In this document: positions 36,801-49,000 of the stretch, in pieces | How positions within the stretch are numbered: position 1 is the first letter of the stretch | How the letters are laid out: every line of letters begins with the position of its first letter | Origin: Nematostella vectensis | Lineage: Eukaryota; Cnidaria; Anthozoa; Actiniaria; Edwardsiidae | Length of the DNA stretch: 64,000 nucleotides | Direction of reading: 5' to 3' | Assembly: GCF_932526225.1 (NCBI RefSeq) | Contig: NC_064037.1 | Span: 4,431,203-4,495,202, forward strand | Notes under the pieces: generated by a model | Seen by the model: only the letters and a program-made list of their open reading frames with translations | What the model was told of the DNA's origin: nothing | The model's database searches: none | Position numbers and translations under genes: made by a program

Positions 36801-39800
36801 TGGCAGCACACCACAGGAATCCCGAACAGAACACAAAGGACTAGACTGTGTAAAAGAGACTTAGAGCAAGGTCTAATAACAGGCTAAGAGATACCTTTCT
36901 CTGTTGTGAAGGCGGCTGCATCGTGAAGGCGTACCACTTGGGAATGTAGGTTTTTAGAAATCAGCTCCCCATCCTCTATTGCACTGTCAAGACTCATCTC
37001 GTGTAATGTTACATCCTCATCTCCCAGTTCATCCTCTGATAACTGGTTGTCATCTAAAGCATCATTGATAAAGATCAAAGATAAGATAGCTTTAGTCAAG
37101 CAGGCGAGGTGGGTTAGGGATTGGTAGTGTATGGTTGGGCTAGGCAAATTACCAAATTAAAGAAAGGGTTTAGATAATGTGAGGTAAGGGAAGGGAAGGT
37201 TATACATGCAAGTAAGTGCAATGCAAGTAAGTGCAATGCAAGTGGTAGACAAGTTTTAAAAAAGGTAAGATGCAATGGGGCAAGCTGAAGTAAGGTATAA
37301 AGTAAGGCTAGGTGGGTTATTGTATGTAAGATAAGTTGAGGTACTGTGAGGTAAAATGAAGTTATGGCAAGGTATATAGAGTAAAGTTAATATGTTCGAT
37401 TTGTGTGGAAACAAAAGGGAATGAGAACCTCAAATATTCTAGATAAGAAAAGCTTTTGAGCATCTTAGAAGATCTGCATCAAAGCAGGAAGCTTTCTTAC
37501 CAGGATGTTCTTCCTCCCTGTCAATGACTGTGTTTGCATGACTTGTGGTACCTCCTGGCACCCTACTCTCACTGCTGGCATAACCAGTATCTACTGGGCT
37601 TAGAATTCCACCATGACCAACTGCAGCATCTTTTTGAGAGAAAAAAAGGGTGATAACAGATTAGGGCTTAAAGCTAAGTACAACCTTTTTGCATGCTGTC
37701 ACAACACCAAATCAATGTGAAAAAAATTGAAGTAAAATGAATATCCCAATAAAACCATGTTTAATGTAGATTTAAAGCTCCACCCACATTTTTTGCTTTA
37801 GAGTGGCAATGCTGCTGTTTTAATATTAAACAAAAAAGGTTTAAAAATGCAATATGTAAGCACCTTTCTTGCTCTCTTTATATCCCTGGGTTGATGGCTT
37901 AATGGAGGTCTGACTGCCCCCATCCTTCTGTGTTTTTCCTTTCTCTAGTATGCGGACCACTGTGGAGCAGTTCGATGAGAAGGATGCATTTGCAGCAGCC
38001 TGCTCTAGCATTTCAAACTCCTCCAATTCATCTTCCTCAACCTGTGACAACAAACATATTACCACAACAGAAACTCCATACACTCAGGAATAATGAAAAT
38101 GCACATATAATAATAAATAAAAAACTAACCACATGGTGTAAGTCATCATCAACTTAAGACATATAAGACACAGAGATGGATAGACATGGATAGGGAAGAT
38201 TAGGAATGTCGATCAACCACAGCTTTGTTGTTGTTTACAATCCAAATACAACATGGTAAGGGAAGATTAGGAATGTCGATCAACCACAGCTTTGTTGTTG
38301 TTTACAATCCAAATACAACAGCTTACTCTCAAGAAAACTTCAAAATACAAATCTAGGAATGAAGTCTGATTCATGATTGACGATATTTGAACGAGAATAT
38401 CTTGTTTTTTTTGTTCGAATTAGCTGATAGAATTGGATATTGCTTTGTGTGTGACTCGCCATCGAGCAGGAGCATATAATGGCAGCATGAAAGGGTAAGG
38501 ATAGATAGGCAAGGTAATGTAATATGTATATGTAAGAGTATGGTTTCAATAGGTAAGGGTAAAGTAGAGTTAGGTTAGGATAAGGCTTGAATAGAGTAAG
38601 GGTAAAGAAAGGGTTAAGATGGATAGGGTAAGAGTAAGGATAGAAAGCGTATGATGAAAGGTAAAAAGTAGTTGTGTAAAAAATCATGCTATTGTCCAGT
38701 TTTTAGGAATTGAATATTTTGCAGAGGGCATAAACAAACTAAACAGTACCAACCTTTTCATTATTTTCCCACTGCAGTTTCATCCTCTGAAATGAGGTAT
38801 CTATACTAGAGTGGACACCAAGGCGCATGGGACTCAGGGTGGGGGATGAAGCCCTATAACAGGCACACAAGTTCAAGTCATTTTGCTAATCATTGAGATT
38901 GATACTAGGCATATGCATAGTTTCAATTGAAATCATGTTTACCTGGACACAGTAAAACATAACGCAGGTAGCAAACTATTGCATGAGTAGACAAAAAACA
39001 TACCAAAACTGATTCAAATAAAATAAAAATCTGATTGCATTTAATGTTCAAATAAGAATGACCAATCTAAGAGCAACTGACCTCAAGTGATTAAAGTTTA
39101 GAGCAGAACATAACTTTACATTTCACCATTTGTAAAACTCCAGATACCTGGCAAGAGTTGTTTTTGTCAAAGCCCCTGAAAGAGCTCCTGAGAAAGGACC
39201 AATTACTCGAGAAGCCAGAGTGCTGGTACCAAATGGCTGTGGAGAGGACACTTCAGGACTAGCTATCACTGAAGCATTAGCTGGTGAAGACTTCCCTGCA
39301 ACCTTTCTAGTCACCTGCTTGACAAGTCACAAATAATGGAAATCAGATTGTTTGTTACAATGAAGTGTGCTATTTTTTAGTTTTTTTTTTCTGCAAAAGT
39401 CCATGCAAAGCTTGCAAAAGAAAAAAAAACATGACATAAAAAACCTGCACCGCATCCCTTTCAGGGCGTTTATTAAGTTTCAGGTGGCAGGTGTAGGCAG
39501 GTGTGGGTAGGGGGTTGAGATTGATAAGGTAGCATGGGGTGGAAGTTATTTTATTTTATAAAAGTTCAAAACTAAAATCAAATAGCAAGCATTCTGGTGG
39601 CCGTGAGGGCCTAAATAAAACCCCTGCCATTTAAAAATCTGAGTCACAGGCTTTGGAGAACCACAGTAAATGTGGGGAGTCATTAAGCATTACCTTTTTG
39701 AACAAGATTTTGTCCCACTTTTCTATGGGCCCCTATGAACTATTTGATTTTAGTTTGAAGATAACTGTTAACATCTTAATTTACATAAATAGCTTACTTT

Positions 39801-42743
39801 AGAACTGCATACACTGGGGTGAAAAAAGCATCTACAACTTGAATATCTTGATAGTCACAGCTGCTTACCTTGCTCACTGCAGCTGAAGGCCGACTTGTAG
39901 CTTTAGTGGTTTCATTAGAAACTATAGACTCTCGTTTTGTCACCAGCTGGGGCTTGGCCTGAGTAAGACTTAGTCCTGTACCAGGTTTCTTGGTTTCTAC
40001 AGAGGGTTTGGTATGTGGTTTTGGTTGTGGTTTCATTCGAAACCTTGCCAACCCTTGGCCTTTTCTTAGAAATGTCTTCTGGGGTTTCACTGGGGATGGT
40101 GACTTTGCTTCCTGTAAGAGTACAATATGTAGGGTAGTACTGGACACCTTTGTAAACCAAAATTAATAGGGTGTCCTTATCTATGACTATTTCTAATTAT
40201 CTAACTGTAAGTGTCTTATAGAACCATGGCAACCAATACTATTATTAGCAAGCAATAATCGCAGTTTTGACATAAATTTCATGACTGGGTGGATTCTGTC
40301 ATACACTTAAAAATATTATTTGCATCATTGGTTGGCTAGTGAAAATCATGTCAACTAGATGATAAAGCATTTCATACATTCTCTTTGATTTAATTGGTTT
40401 ATTCAGTCTTTGACGTGGTCACACTAAAGCATGCTTTTCACTGTTTGCAGGTGTTTTTATAGAGTGGCAGGATTAGACAACAGCTTTATTACAAAAGTAT
40501 AATATCAGACAAGTACTAACTACTGGCCCTTCTCAGCAGGGCTTTTTAATTACATTTTACCAATAATTAGAACTAGACAGAGTGACAAAATATGTGATTA
40601 CTTATTAAGTGAAATAGGTTATACTATACATTAAAACTGTAATATTCTCAGACTCATTGTACAGCATATGCATTAAAATTAAATGTCATATTTGCCTTCT
40701 CTTCAAGTTTCAGCTGTTTTTCTAACAGCTCCTCAAATGTTGCTGCTGAAGATAAACCTGCAAGAGACATGAATAAATGTTACCACACATTACTATATGT
40801 AAAAAAAATACAACAGGTTTTACTGCTATTTGTCTAATGCATCCAGTGGGCATTTTGGCAGTTATTAGAAAGAGTTCTCAGAATAGTTGCCTACTGTAGT
40901 AACATCCAGTGAACCTCCCCTCCAAAGTAGGCCTGTTTTGGCCCTGAAGAGAACATCTGCCAACAAGTGTAATAAGTAATCAGCTAACTACATACCAATT
41001 CCAGGTGTTATGGGCCGGTCATCTTCAATTTTAGCTTGTTCTGGTGTCACGCATTTAGACTAAAAAGACAACAAAGTCCATGTGTTATACTCTCAGGGAG
41101 ATTTTAATGGTGGTAAAGACTATTGTGAGAAAATATTTGAATATTGCTAGGGGGTTATAAACCGGATGTACTATTTAGTATACAGTAACTTTGTTGATAC
41201 TTACTTCTTTTTCTTCTATAGGTTTTGGATCACTCTTAAATAAGTTTCAAACTTTAAGTTATTACAGAAATCATATCTCCCTGGAAAATGCATGAGCAGG
41301 GACATGAGATGCAACAGCTCAAACTCTGGTTTACGTTTTTGAATAAATACATTAAACAGTTACAATAAAAAAATCCAGGCTATACCTCTTTTTCCTGAGG
41401 CTTGATCTCTATTACTGTTTCCAGCAAATTCCCTTCGCTCTCATCATCACTTATTTCCTCATCAGACAATTCCTGGTCTGGCAAATGTTTCAGGTCACCA
41501 TCATCTGAGTCGACATGTGACTCAGCATCCTGCAGTGGGTATACCCCACTAAGAGTATCAAACTCTGACTGGACATCGGACTGTGAATCAAGGTCACTAT
41601 GAAGCTCAACACTTTCCTGGTAAACAGCAATCTCTGCTTGACCAGGAAGTTCAGGTTCCATTTCTCTAGGAAATAGTCTGTTATTGACAACAAAAGGTGC
41701 TGGTGCTTTACCTGTCTGAGATAACCCCGGGGAATTTCCAGGCATCGGCTGGTCATTTGGTGACCAGGAATAAGGGCTAATGGCGTACTGTGGGGATGCC
41801 TGTACAGGGGAGGGATAGGATTCCCTGGAGAAGCCTGACCCTGTGGTAGATGAAATAAAATGCTGAGGTGACATCAGTAGAGGCTGAACAGGTCGGCCAT
41901 TTACATTACCACCCGCTAGTCCAGACACTGTCCTGAATGCAGGGTTAAACTGAGCTCCCCCTGTTCCTGGTCTTATCTGGCCATGCATAAGTTGTGAAGC
42001 AGTAAACCTCTGGCATTTGTTAAAATTTTTATTATCCTGAGCAGAAGGGCTTTGCGATTCTGTTAACACCTTAGTTGTGATGATTCCATTATTAGCAGCC
42101 TTGGCATAAAGTATTTGCAATTTCTCTTGTTGCATTTTCAATGTTTCCATGTGCTCTTGTTGCTGTTTTGTCATGCTTTCCTGTTGCTGTTGTTGCCATT
42201 GTCGGAGCTGACGAAATTTTTGTAGTAGCTTGCCTTGGTCTTTGCTGTTCTGGGGTTGCATGGCGCCAAGCGTATTGTTTGACCTAAGGGGTTGACTTAA
42301 GCCTGAAAATAAGAACCTGGCTTTTATTTAAGGTTAAAAAAGAACAAATAAGAAATATTGAAGGCAGCACAACGAGAACGTGTGCCTACGACTTCTGATA
42401 GCCTTATTGTCAATAGATAGTACAATTTTAATTAACACTTTTAAAACATTCTTAAACTAACAAATACTACAGCAAGCTATAGATTCTAGTTCTTACCATC
42501 ACTTCTATCATTAGCAGGCAATCCTTCCCCAGTTGACTGTCCTTTAGTTTCTGTCAGTTGCACGAACTGGTTGTCTTTTCGATGAATATGTTGTTGTTCT
42601 AGTGTATTGGAATGTGGCAAGATTTTCAATCCTAGACCACTTGATACCCCCATTGATACATTTTCCAAGCATGGCGGACTATTCTCCTTGCCAGATATGG
42701 CTGTTTCTTCTTGTATCCGCGTTGTTTTGGCCATCATAAGCAT
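30842..42743 (-). CDS. CENPJ: CENPJ / CPAP (SAS-4 family) centriole assembly protein
   Basis: CPAP/SAS-4 builds and sets the length of centrioles by carrying tubulin and binding STIL. Exons, 5' to 3': 42497-42743, 41386-42302, 41205-41234, 40996-41059, 40696-40757, 39869-40111, 39148-39314, 38754-38853, 37864-38041, 37501-37629, 36895-37053, 36319-36638, 35953-36129, 35048-35151, 34644-34737, 34397-34567, 33999-34089, 33240-33348, 32838-32966, 32342-32642, 31725-31798, 31419-31614, 30842-30982. The total of 4203 nt closes in frame (1400 aa; human about 1340). Visible parts are an N-terminal [13 protein letters not shown] coiled coil, the tubulin-binding PN2-3 region with [13 protein letters not shown] (about 450), a coiled coil at about 880-1055 ([20 protein letters not shown]), and the C-terminal TCP10/G-box beta repeats ([33 protein letters not shown]). 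Intron 40112-40695 runs 40695 to 40112 on this strand and appears to use a GC donor. AATAAA lies 43 nt past the stop. Confidence 0.93.
31239..31319 (-). pseudogene. Relic duplicated exon of CENPJ (G-box repeat)
   Basis: This intronic block copies the 3' part of exon 31419-31614: [10 protein letters not shown]...RTQFYE against [10 protein letters not shown]...HTKFYK. It keeps an AG acceptor and GAG|GT donor. In the phase imposed by the neighbouring exons it would read into TGA after eight codons, so inclusion would truncate the protein. The flanking exons join perfectly without it. It is a decayed exon duplicate or a poison exon. Confidence 0.7.
32100..32300 (-). repeat. Tandem copies of a CENPJ exon 3' end and donor
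   Basis: The real end of exon 32342-32642 reads AAGCAAGTAATGCCGGACCA then ACGAGTG|GTGAGT. A copy about 80 bp into the intron reads ATGCAAGTAATGCTGGCCCA then ACGAGTG|GTGAGT, with the donor intact. A more decayed copy lies at about 32175-32216, and traces continue to about 32103. Confidence 0.75.
35311..35550. repeat. 50-bp tandem repeat, 4.8 copies
   Basis: The unit AGTCTTGATTGATACAGCGT, CTAAATATACAAGAACTTGT, CCGAGTGCTG repeats exactly every 50 bp. It lies in the CENPJ intron next to the exon-derived repeat array. Confidence 0.95.
35558..35952 (-). repeat. Exon-derived tandem array in CENPJ intron (~82-bp unit)
   Basis: Four good copies, plus one decayed copy, of the last ~55 nt of exon 35953-36129 with its donor are strung out into the intron. 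Each unit reads [20 protein letters not shown] (with changes) followed by a GTAAGA-type donor. The first nucleotides of each unit contain ATCAG, which could act as an acceptor. Inclusion of units would be near multiples of the coiled-coil register but not all units preserve frame. Confidence 0.85.
37140..37400. repeat. Degenerate GGTAAG/TTAGG-like tract in CENPJ intron
   Basis: Plus-strand words such as GGTAAGG, GCAAGTAAGTGCAAT and GAGGTAAAATG recur loosely. A similar tract occupies about 38490-38660 (GGGTAAAG, GGTTAGGATAAGG). These look like old slippage products; no exon is present. Confidence 0.5.
38191..38324. repeat. Two-copy 68-bp direct repeat
   Basis: GGGAAGATTAGGAATGTCGA through AATACAACA occurs twice, essentially identical, in a CENPJ intron. 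The identity implies a recent event. Confidence 0.9.
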
Positions 42744-43056
42744 TCAATTATCTTCTTCGTTCACAAACAATGCACACATCTGCGGAAACTTACAATGGAA
42801 AATAGCCCCTCAAACAATCAATCGGTGAGTCAAAGCACTTAAAAAACGGCCAACCACACCTATAAGACACGAAAATACATCCACGCATAGACTTATTTCA
42901 CTTGAGTAAAATCAGTAATGCAATTAATTAAAATAATTCAATGTGAAATCTTACATAAAACGCGCCATTTTTTGAAAGTGATGTTTGACCGTATTGCGCA
43001 TGCTTACACAAATACCGCTGTATGGGGCTCACTGTGGGCTCAGGGTGGAATCCAAT
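42744..43056. promoter_or_regulatory. Divergent promoter between CENPJ and FN3K
   Basis: Only 313 bp separates the two start codons, which face away from each other, so both promoters must lie here or overlap the 5' UTRs. No TATA box is placed convincingly for either side. The GC-rich stretch is short (GCGCATGC, GGCGCGCG near the FN3K ATG). A bidirectional promoter is inferred from geometry alone. Confidence 0.6.
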
Positions 43057-46000
43057 ATGGCGCGCGTGATTTCCGACGAGGCCTTGGAGGCTTTCTTGAA
43101 GAAAGAGCTCAATACAAGTAAACTTGTGAGCACCGGCCACTTCGGAGGCGGTTGCATTAACGAGGGTCAAAGCTATGATACGGACCATGGGGTGATTTTT
43201 GTGAAAATTAACAAGAAAGATGAGGTAGGCTAGATTTAGTTATCTTGCACGCGATAGTAAAGGACGTGTCATCCTGTAACAATGCAAGGCGTGATATCAA
43301 TTTCCCTTCTATAAAAGAAAAAAGTGATCCATGATATGAATGCTTATTATTTTCAGTCGAGAAGGATGTTTGAGGGGGAGTATTTGTCCCTTGATTTGTT
43401 GGACAAAACGGGAGCAGTTGTCGTCCCAAAGCCAATCAAGGTAAAACGAGCGAATGGTTACAAAAGGCAAGTACGAGTAGAATAACATTTTATTGTTCTG
43501 GTTAAAGTATTAGAGTATAATGACATAATAATACGTCGATTACACTCTGGCACCTTGGTGTCAAGGGATAAATAATTCTTTGGATTATCTGGAGGAATAT
43601 TTTGCAACCATCTACGTGTGATATAGTGGTCACGCGAGCCTTATAGGGGCCGCCAGGTGATTTGGTGGTAGCCTTATTGTTTTATTGCCATTAAGTGTGT
43701 TGCTAGACCCAGTCAATCAGACTAACTCTCTCCTCAATATCTTTTTCGAGAGGGATAACTTACAACTGCAAACAGCCGGATTGTTTTCGTATTGTAGTAT
43801 CATAGTCCCTAGGGAGGGTGGGGTGGTGGCACCCTATGTTTTCGCATTATATTAGGATGTGACCAAGGGTCTGCATCTCTGGACCAATTTAGGACAATAT
43901 ATCTTTTCAAACCAAATTGTGTTATTTATGTACCATACCTAGATGATCATGTTTCTCTGTGACATACTTATTTCAAGGTGCTAAACCATCCCCTACATGA
44001 CGTCTACCAGTTTGCTAGGCCTAGATAATCATGTTTGTCTTTGACATACTTATTTCAAGGTGCTAAACCATCCCCTACATGATGTGTATCAGTTTGCTAG
44101 GCCTAGATAACCACGTTTCCTTATGAACACTTATTTTAAGGTGTTAGATCACCCTGGAGGAAGTGGTTCAATGTTAGTCATGAAACATCTGGATATCAAG
44201 ACCCTGAAGAACTACCAAGCTGAGCTTGGTGGACAGCTTGCAAGGTAATGCGGCCCTCCATTGGATAGATTGCCTGACTTCACTGGTAATCTTGTAAGAC
44301 AGCGTCATGACAGGCCTTGAAATATTGGGAAGAGCACAATACAAGAAACTGTATGCCTTTATTGCGCATTTCACTATATCATTTTTTGTTTTATTTTGGG
44401 AAAATGGCCTCTTCCTAACCATCCCAAGCCCCTTCTCCTTCTATGGCTCTGTAACAGTTGGGAAACGATGATAGCAAGAAATGACCTGCCACTTTGTGAC
44501 TGTGGTTGCCAATTATTATCTACAATTACCATTACCTGAGATTTGTTTCTTAGGAGACTTGGGTTAGCACTGAATGGCCTCCTAGTCACATCTGTTTGCT
44601 AAAGGAGGCATATTTCACCTGCTTATCCATCATCTGACAATTTATTTTCACCCATGGAAATATCAAAAGTATCAAGTCCCCGGCTGTATTTATTTAGTAT
44701 AGTTTTTTAATTTCTAGAGAGTTTGGTCTAATAGAATGTCAATTCTGTAATGGGGGAACTGGTTAAAAGCCTGAGAACTGTAGATAAACCATGCAATCTT
44801 GGTGGCCAATCATAAATGTTCCAGTGTGAAGGGATTTTGATAGCATAGATAAGTACTGTGGAAACATCAACACAGAAAGATTGTATAATTTTATTTACAA
44901 ATTGTCGAATCAACAAAATGATGATATTTTACTAGCCAATCAATGTTTTGTTGACAAATTGAAGGTTACTGTTAAAGTGAATGAAAAAAAAAATGTTCCA
45001 AATTGTTTAAACACCTTTTGGTTTTTCATGTTTAGATTGCATCTGCATAATATAGAGAAATTGAATAGAGGAGATGCTGATGCCGTCTCAAAGTTTGGGT
45101 TCCCAGGAATCACTTGTTGTGGCTACATCCCTCTTAACAACCAGTGGTATGACAACTGGGTGGTAAGTGCCTGCAAGCTGTGTAAATTGGTAATCTGTGT
45201 TCACCATTGAATATGCAGGGAAATTTGCAGTTAAAGACAGAAGAGAGGTTTTGTATTCCATTGGAATGTGTGACCTGGCGAAAAACGCTTGCAGGGGATG
45301 CTTTGTTTTTCATAGAAAAAGATTGAAATGACTTCTTGTAGTTGTGACCCACCTTTTCCTGGAGTTACCATTTTCCCTTGATATGTTCACCATTTTGTCT
45401 AGGGGGGGGGGCACAGTAAGATCCTCCTTGGCTATGTCAACAAACTTTTAGACAACTAAAAGACATTTTTGAAGAAATTTATTGAGTGTAAGGACTGGAG
45501 AAGAAACAGTAACTTGAAACTGTCTTGATTCAATGTTTGTTTTGCTTGGAGCATACCAGGTCTATGCAAATCAAGAGTTAGACATTTCTTGGTATTATTT
45601 CAGGTGCATCCCCATCCTCTCACCTCCCTGGTGAAATCCTGGTGGTTTAATTAGTTTGTTAAAAAAAGCTGCTCTTATTTCAAAGTTAACTCATAAGATA
45701 GGAGTGACTTATGAATGATGTACTTGCTTGTTCGCTTTTTTGTCATTACCAATCTGTGTGACTCTTTCAGGATTTCTTTGTGGAATCAAGACTGGAGCTG
45801 CAACTTGTCATGGTTCTAAAGGAGGTTAGTCCTATTTGTAATTAATATAATGTCTTCTTATTGGCAAATATTTGCAGTTTATTACAGTAAGACTTTGTAT
45901 ATCTATTTTCTTTTTGCATAAGCTCCAAAATGCCTCAGACAATCAGATTCAACACATAATTTAAAATTTATATGCTGTTTATTAACCAACCTGGAGTGAT

Positions 46001-49000
46001 AAAGGATTCTTGACATAGTCTTCCATAACAATTAATTTTTGGGGTGTGTCTGCCATTGCATTGCATGTGTGAATACTGTTGCCTAACCATGTGTGAATAC
46101 TGTTGCCTAACCATGTGTACTGTTGCCTAACCATGTGTGAATACTGTTGCCTAACCATGTGTACTGTTGCCTAACCATGTGTGAATACTGTTGCCTAACC
46201 ATGTGTGAATACTGTTGCCTAACCATGTGTACTGTTGCCTAACCATGTGTGAATACTGTTGCCTAACCATGTGTGAATACTGTTGCCTAACCATGTGTGA
46301 ATACTGTTGCCTAACCATGTGTGAATACTGTTGCCTTATCATGTGTACTGTTGCCTAACCATGTGTGAATACTGTTGCCTAATCATGTGTGAATACTGTT
46401 GCCTTACCATTTGTGAATACTGTTGCCTAATCATGTGTGAATACTGTTGCCTAACCATGTGTACTGTTGCCTAACCATGTGTGAATACTGTTGCCTAACC
46501 ATGTGTACTGTTGCCTAACCATGTGTGAATACTGTTGCCTAACCATGTGTATTGTTGCCTAACCATGTGTGAATACTGTTGCCTAACCATGTGTGAATAC
46601 TGTTGCCTAACCATGTGTGAATACTGTTGCCTAACCATGTGTGAATACTGTTGCCAAACCATGTGTGAATACTGTTGCCTAACCATATGTACTGTTGCCT
46701 AACCATGTGTCAATACTGTTGCCTAACCATGTGTACTGTTGCCTAACCATGTGTGAATACTGTTGCCTAACCATGTGTGAATACTGTTGCCAAACCATGT
46801 GTGAATACTGTTGACTAACCATGTGTACTGTTGCCTAACCATGTGTGAATACTGTTGCCTAACCATGTGTGAATACTGTTGCCTAACCATGTGTGAATAC
46901 TGTTGCCTAACCATGTGTGAATACTGTTGCCTAACCATGTGTGAATACTGTTGCCTAACCATGTGTGAATACTGTTGCCTAACCATGTGTACTGTTGCCT
47001 AACCATGTGTGAATACTGTTGCCTAACCATGTGTGAATACTGTTACCTTACCATGTGTGAATACTGTTGCCTAACCATGTGTACTGTTGCCTAACCATGT
47101 GTGAATACTGTTGCCTAACCATGTGTACTGTTGCCTAACCATGTGTGAATACTGTTGCCTAACCATGTGTGAATACTGTTGCCTAACCATGTGTGAATAC
47201 TGTTGCCTAACCATGTGTGAATACTGTTGCCTAGCCATGTGTGAATACTGTTGCCTAACCATGTGTACTGTTGCCTAACCATGTGTGAATACTGTTGCCT
47301 AACCATGTGTGAATACTGTTGCCTAACCATGTGTGAATACTGTTGCCTAACCATGTGTGAATACTGTTGCCTAACCATGTGTGAATACTGTTGCCTAACC
47401 ATGTGTGAATACTGTTGCCTAACCATGTGTGAATACTGTTGCCTAACCATGTGTGAATACTGTTGCCTAACCATGTGTGAATACTGTTGCCTAACCATGT
47501 GTGAATACTGTTGCCTAACCATATGTGAATACTGTTGCCTAACCATGTGTGAATACTGTTGCCTAGCCATGTGTGAATACTGTTGCCTAGCCATGTGTGA
47601 ATACTGTTGCCTAGCCATGTGTGAATACTGTTGCCTAACCATGTGTACTGTTGCCTTACCATGTGTGAATACTGTTGCCTAACCATGTGTGAACACTGTT
47701 GCCTAGCCATGTGTTAATACTGTTGCTAAACCATGTGTGAATACTGTTGCCTTACCATGTGTGAATACTGTTGCCTAACCATGTGTACTGTTGCCAAACC
47801 ATGTGTGAATACTGTTGCCTAACCATGTGTGAATACTGTTGCCTAACCATGTGTACTGTTGCCTAACCATGTGTGAATACTGTTGCCTAACCATGTGTGA
47901 ATACTGTTGCCTAACCATGTGTGAATACTGTTGCCTAACCATGTGTGAATACTGTTGCCTAACCATGTGTGAATACTGTTGCCTAACCATGTGTACTGTT
48001 GCCTAACCATGTGTACTGTTGCCTAACCATGTGTGAATACTGTTAGGGAAGTGACCCTGAGCTGCAGACCTTGTGGGAGAAACTCAAAGCAAAGATTCCC
48101 GAGTACTTTGCTGGTTTGGACATCAAGCCAAGTCTGCTGCATGGGGACTTATGGGGTGGAAATGTGGGAGAGGTTGAATCTAACCCAGGTATTAATTAGT
48201 GATTAGTTAATCATTTACAATGCGGAACATGCTTCTTTAGTCACCTTGACCGTTTTTGGAAATAAGCCAAAGAATGTTGCGAGAACCACACTATCTATAT
48301 CCAGCATACCCTTGTCAAACACGCCTTTGTTTTTGTCTTAATTTAGTTTCAACAATGAATAAATATCTAAGAACAGAGTTTCATATTTAATTCTCCAAAT
48401 TCAAGCAAATACGCCATTAAAGCCTCTCCAAATCAGACGTGGGGAATGAATGCTTCCTCCTACTCATCATTTCTCCAGGATGACAAGATGGCGTCAGGAA
48501 GGGGGCTCTTCAAATTGGTTCAGTGTTCTTCAAAGCTTTGCAGAGTCCTGCTAGTTATGAAGACTGAACACCGTTGTTTACATGACCAGTGATTGTTTAT
48601 TTTCAGTGATATTTGACCCAGCCTCATTCTATGGCCATCACGAGTTTGAGCTCGGCATCGCTGGCATGTTTGGAGGATTCAGTCCTGAGTTCTACGATGC
48701 CTATCACAAGCTCATCCCCAAAGCCCCAGGCTTCGATGATCGCCATAACCTTTACCAGCTCTTCCATTATCTTAATCATTGGTAAGCATGAATGCATTCC
48801 TTATACAGTAAAAACCCGCGTGTAAGAACCTAGTAATTTGTAGAAAATAAAGGCAGAAATTTTGGATTTTAATACCCCAAAATATAAGAACCTACTTAGC
48901 CAAAAAATTCAAAAGGTTCTTATATGATGGATTACTCTATGAAAAATGAAACAAATTATGGGGCTTTAAAATATAAATGTGCTTAAGGTAATTCCCTTGA

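Noticed and set aside
46151-47990. Many frames of 60-175 codons on both strands
   Set aside because: They follow from the 24/20-bp minisatellite inside FN3K intron 5.
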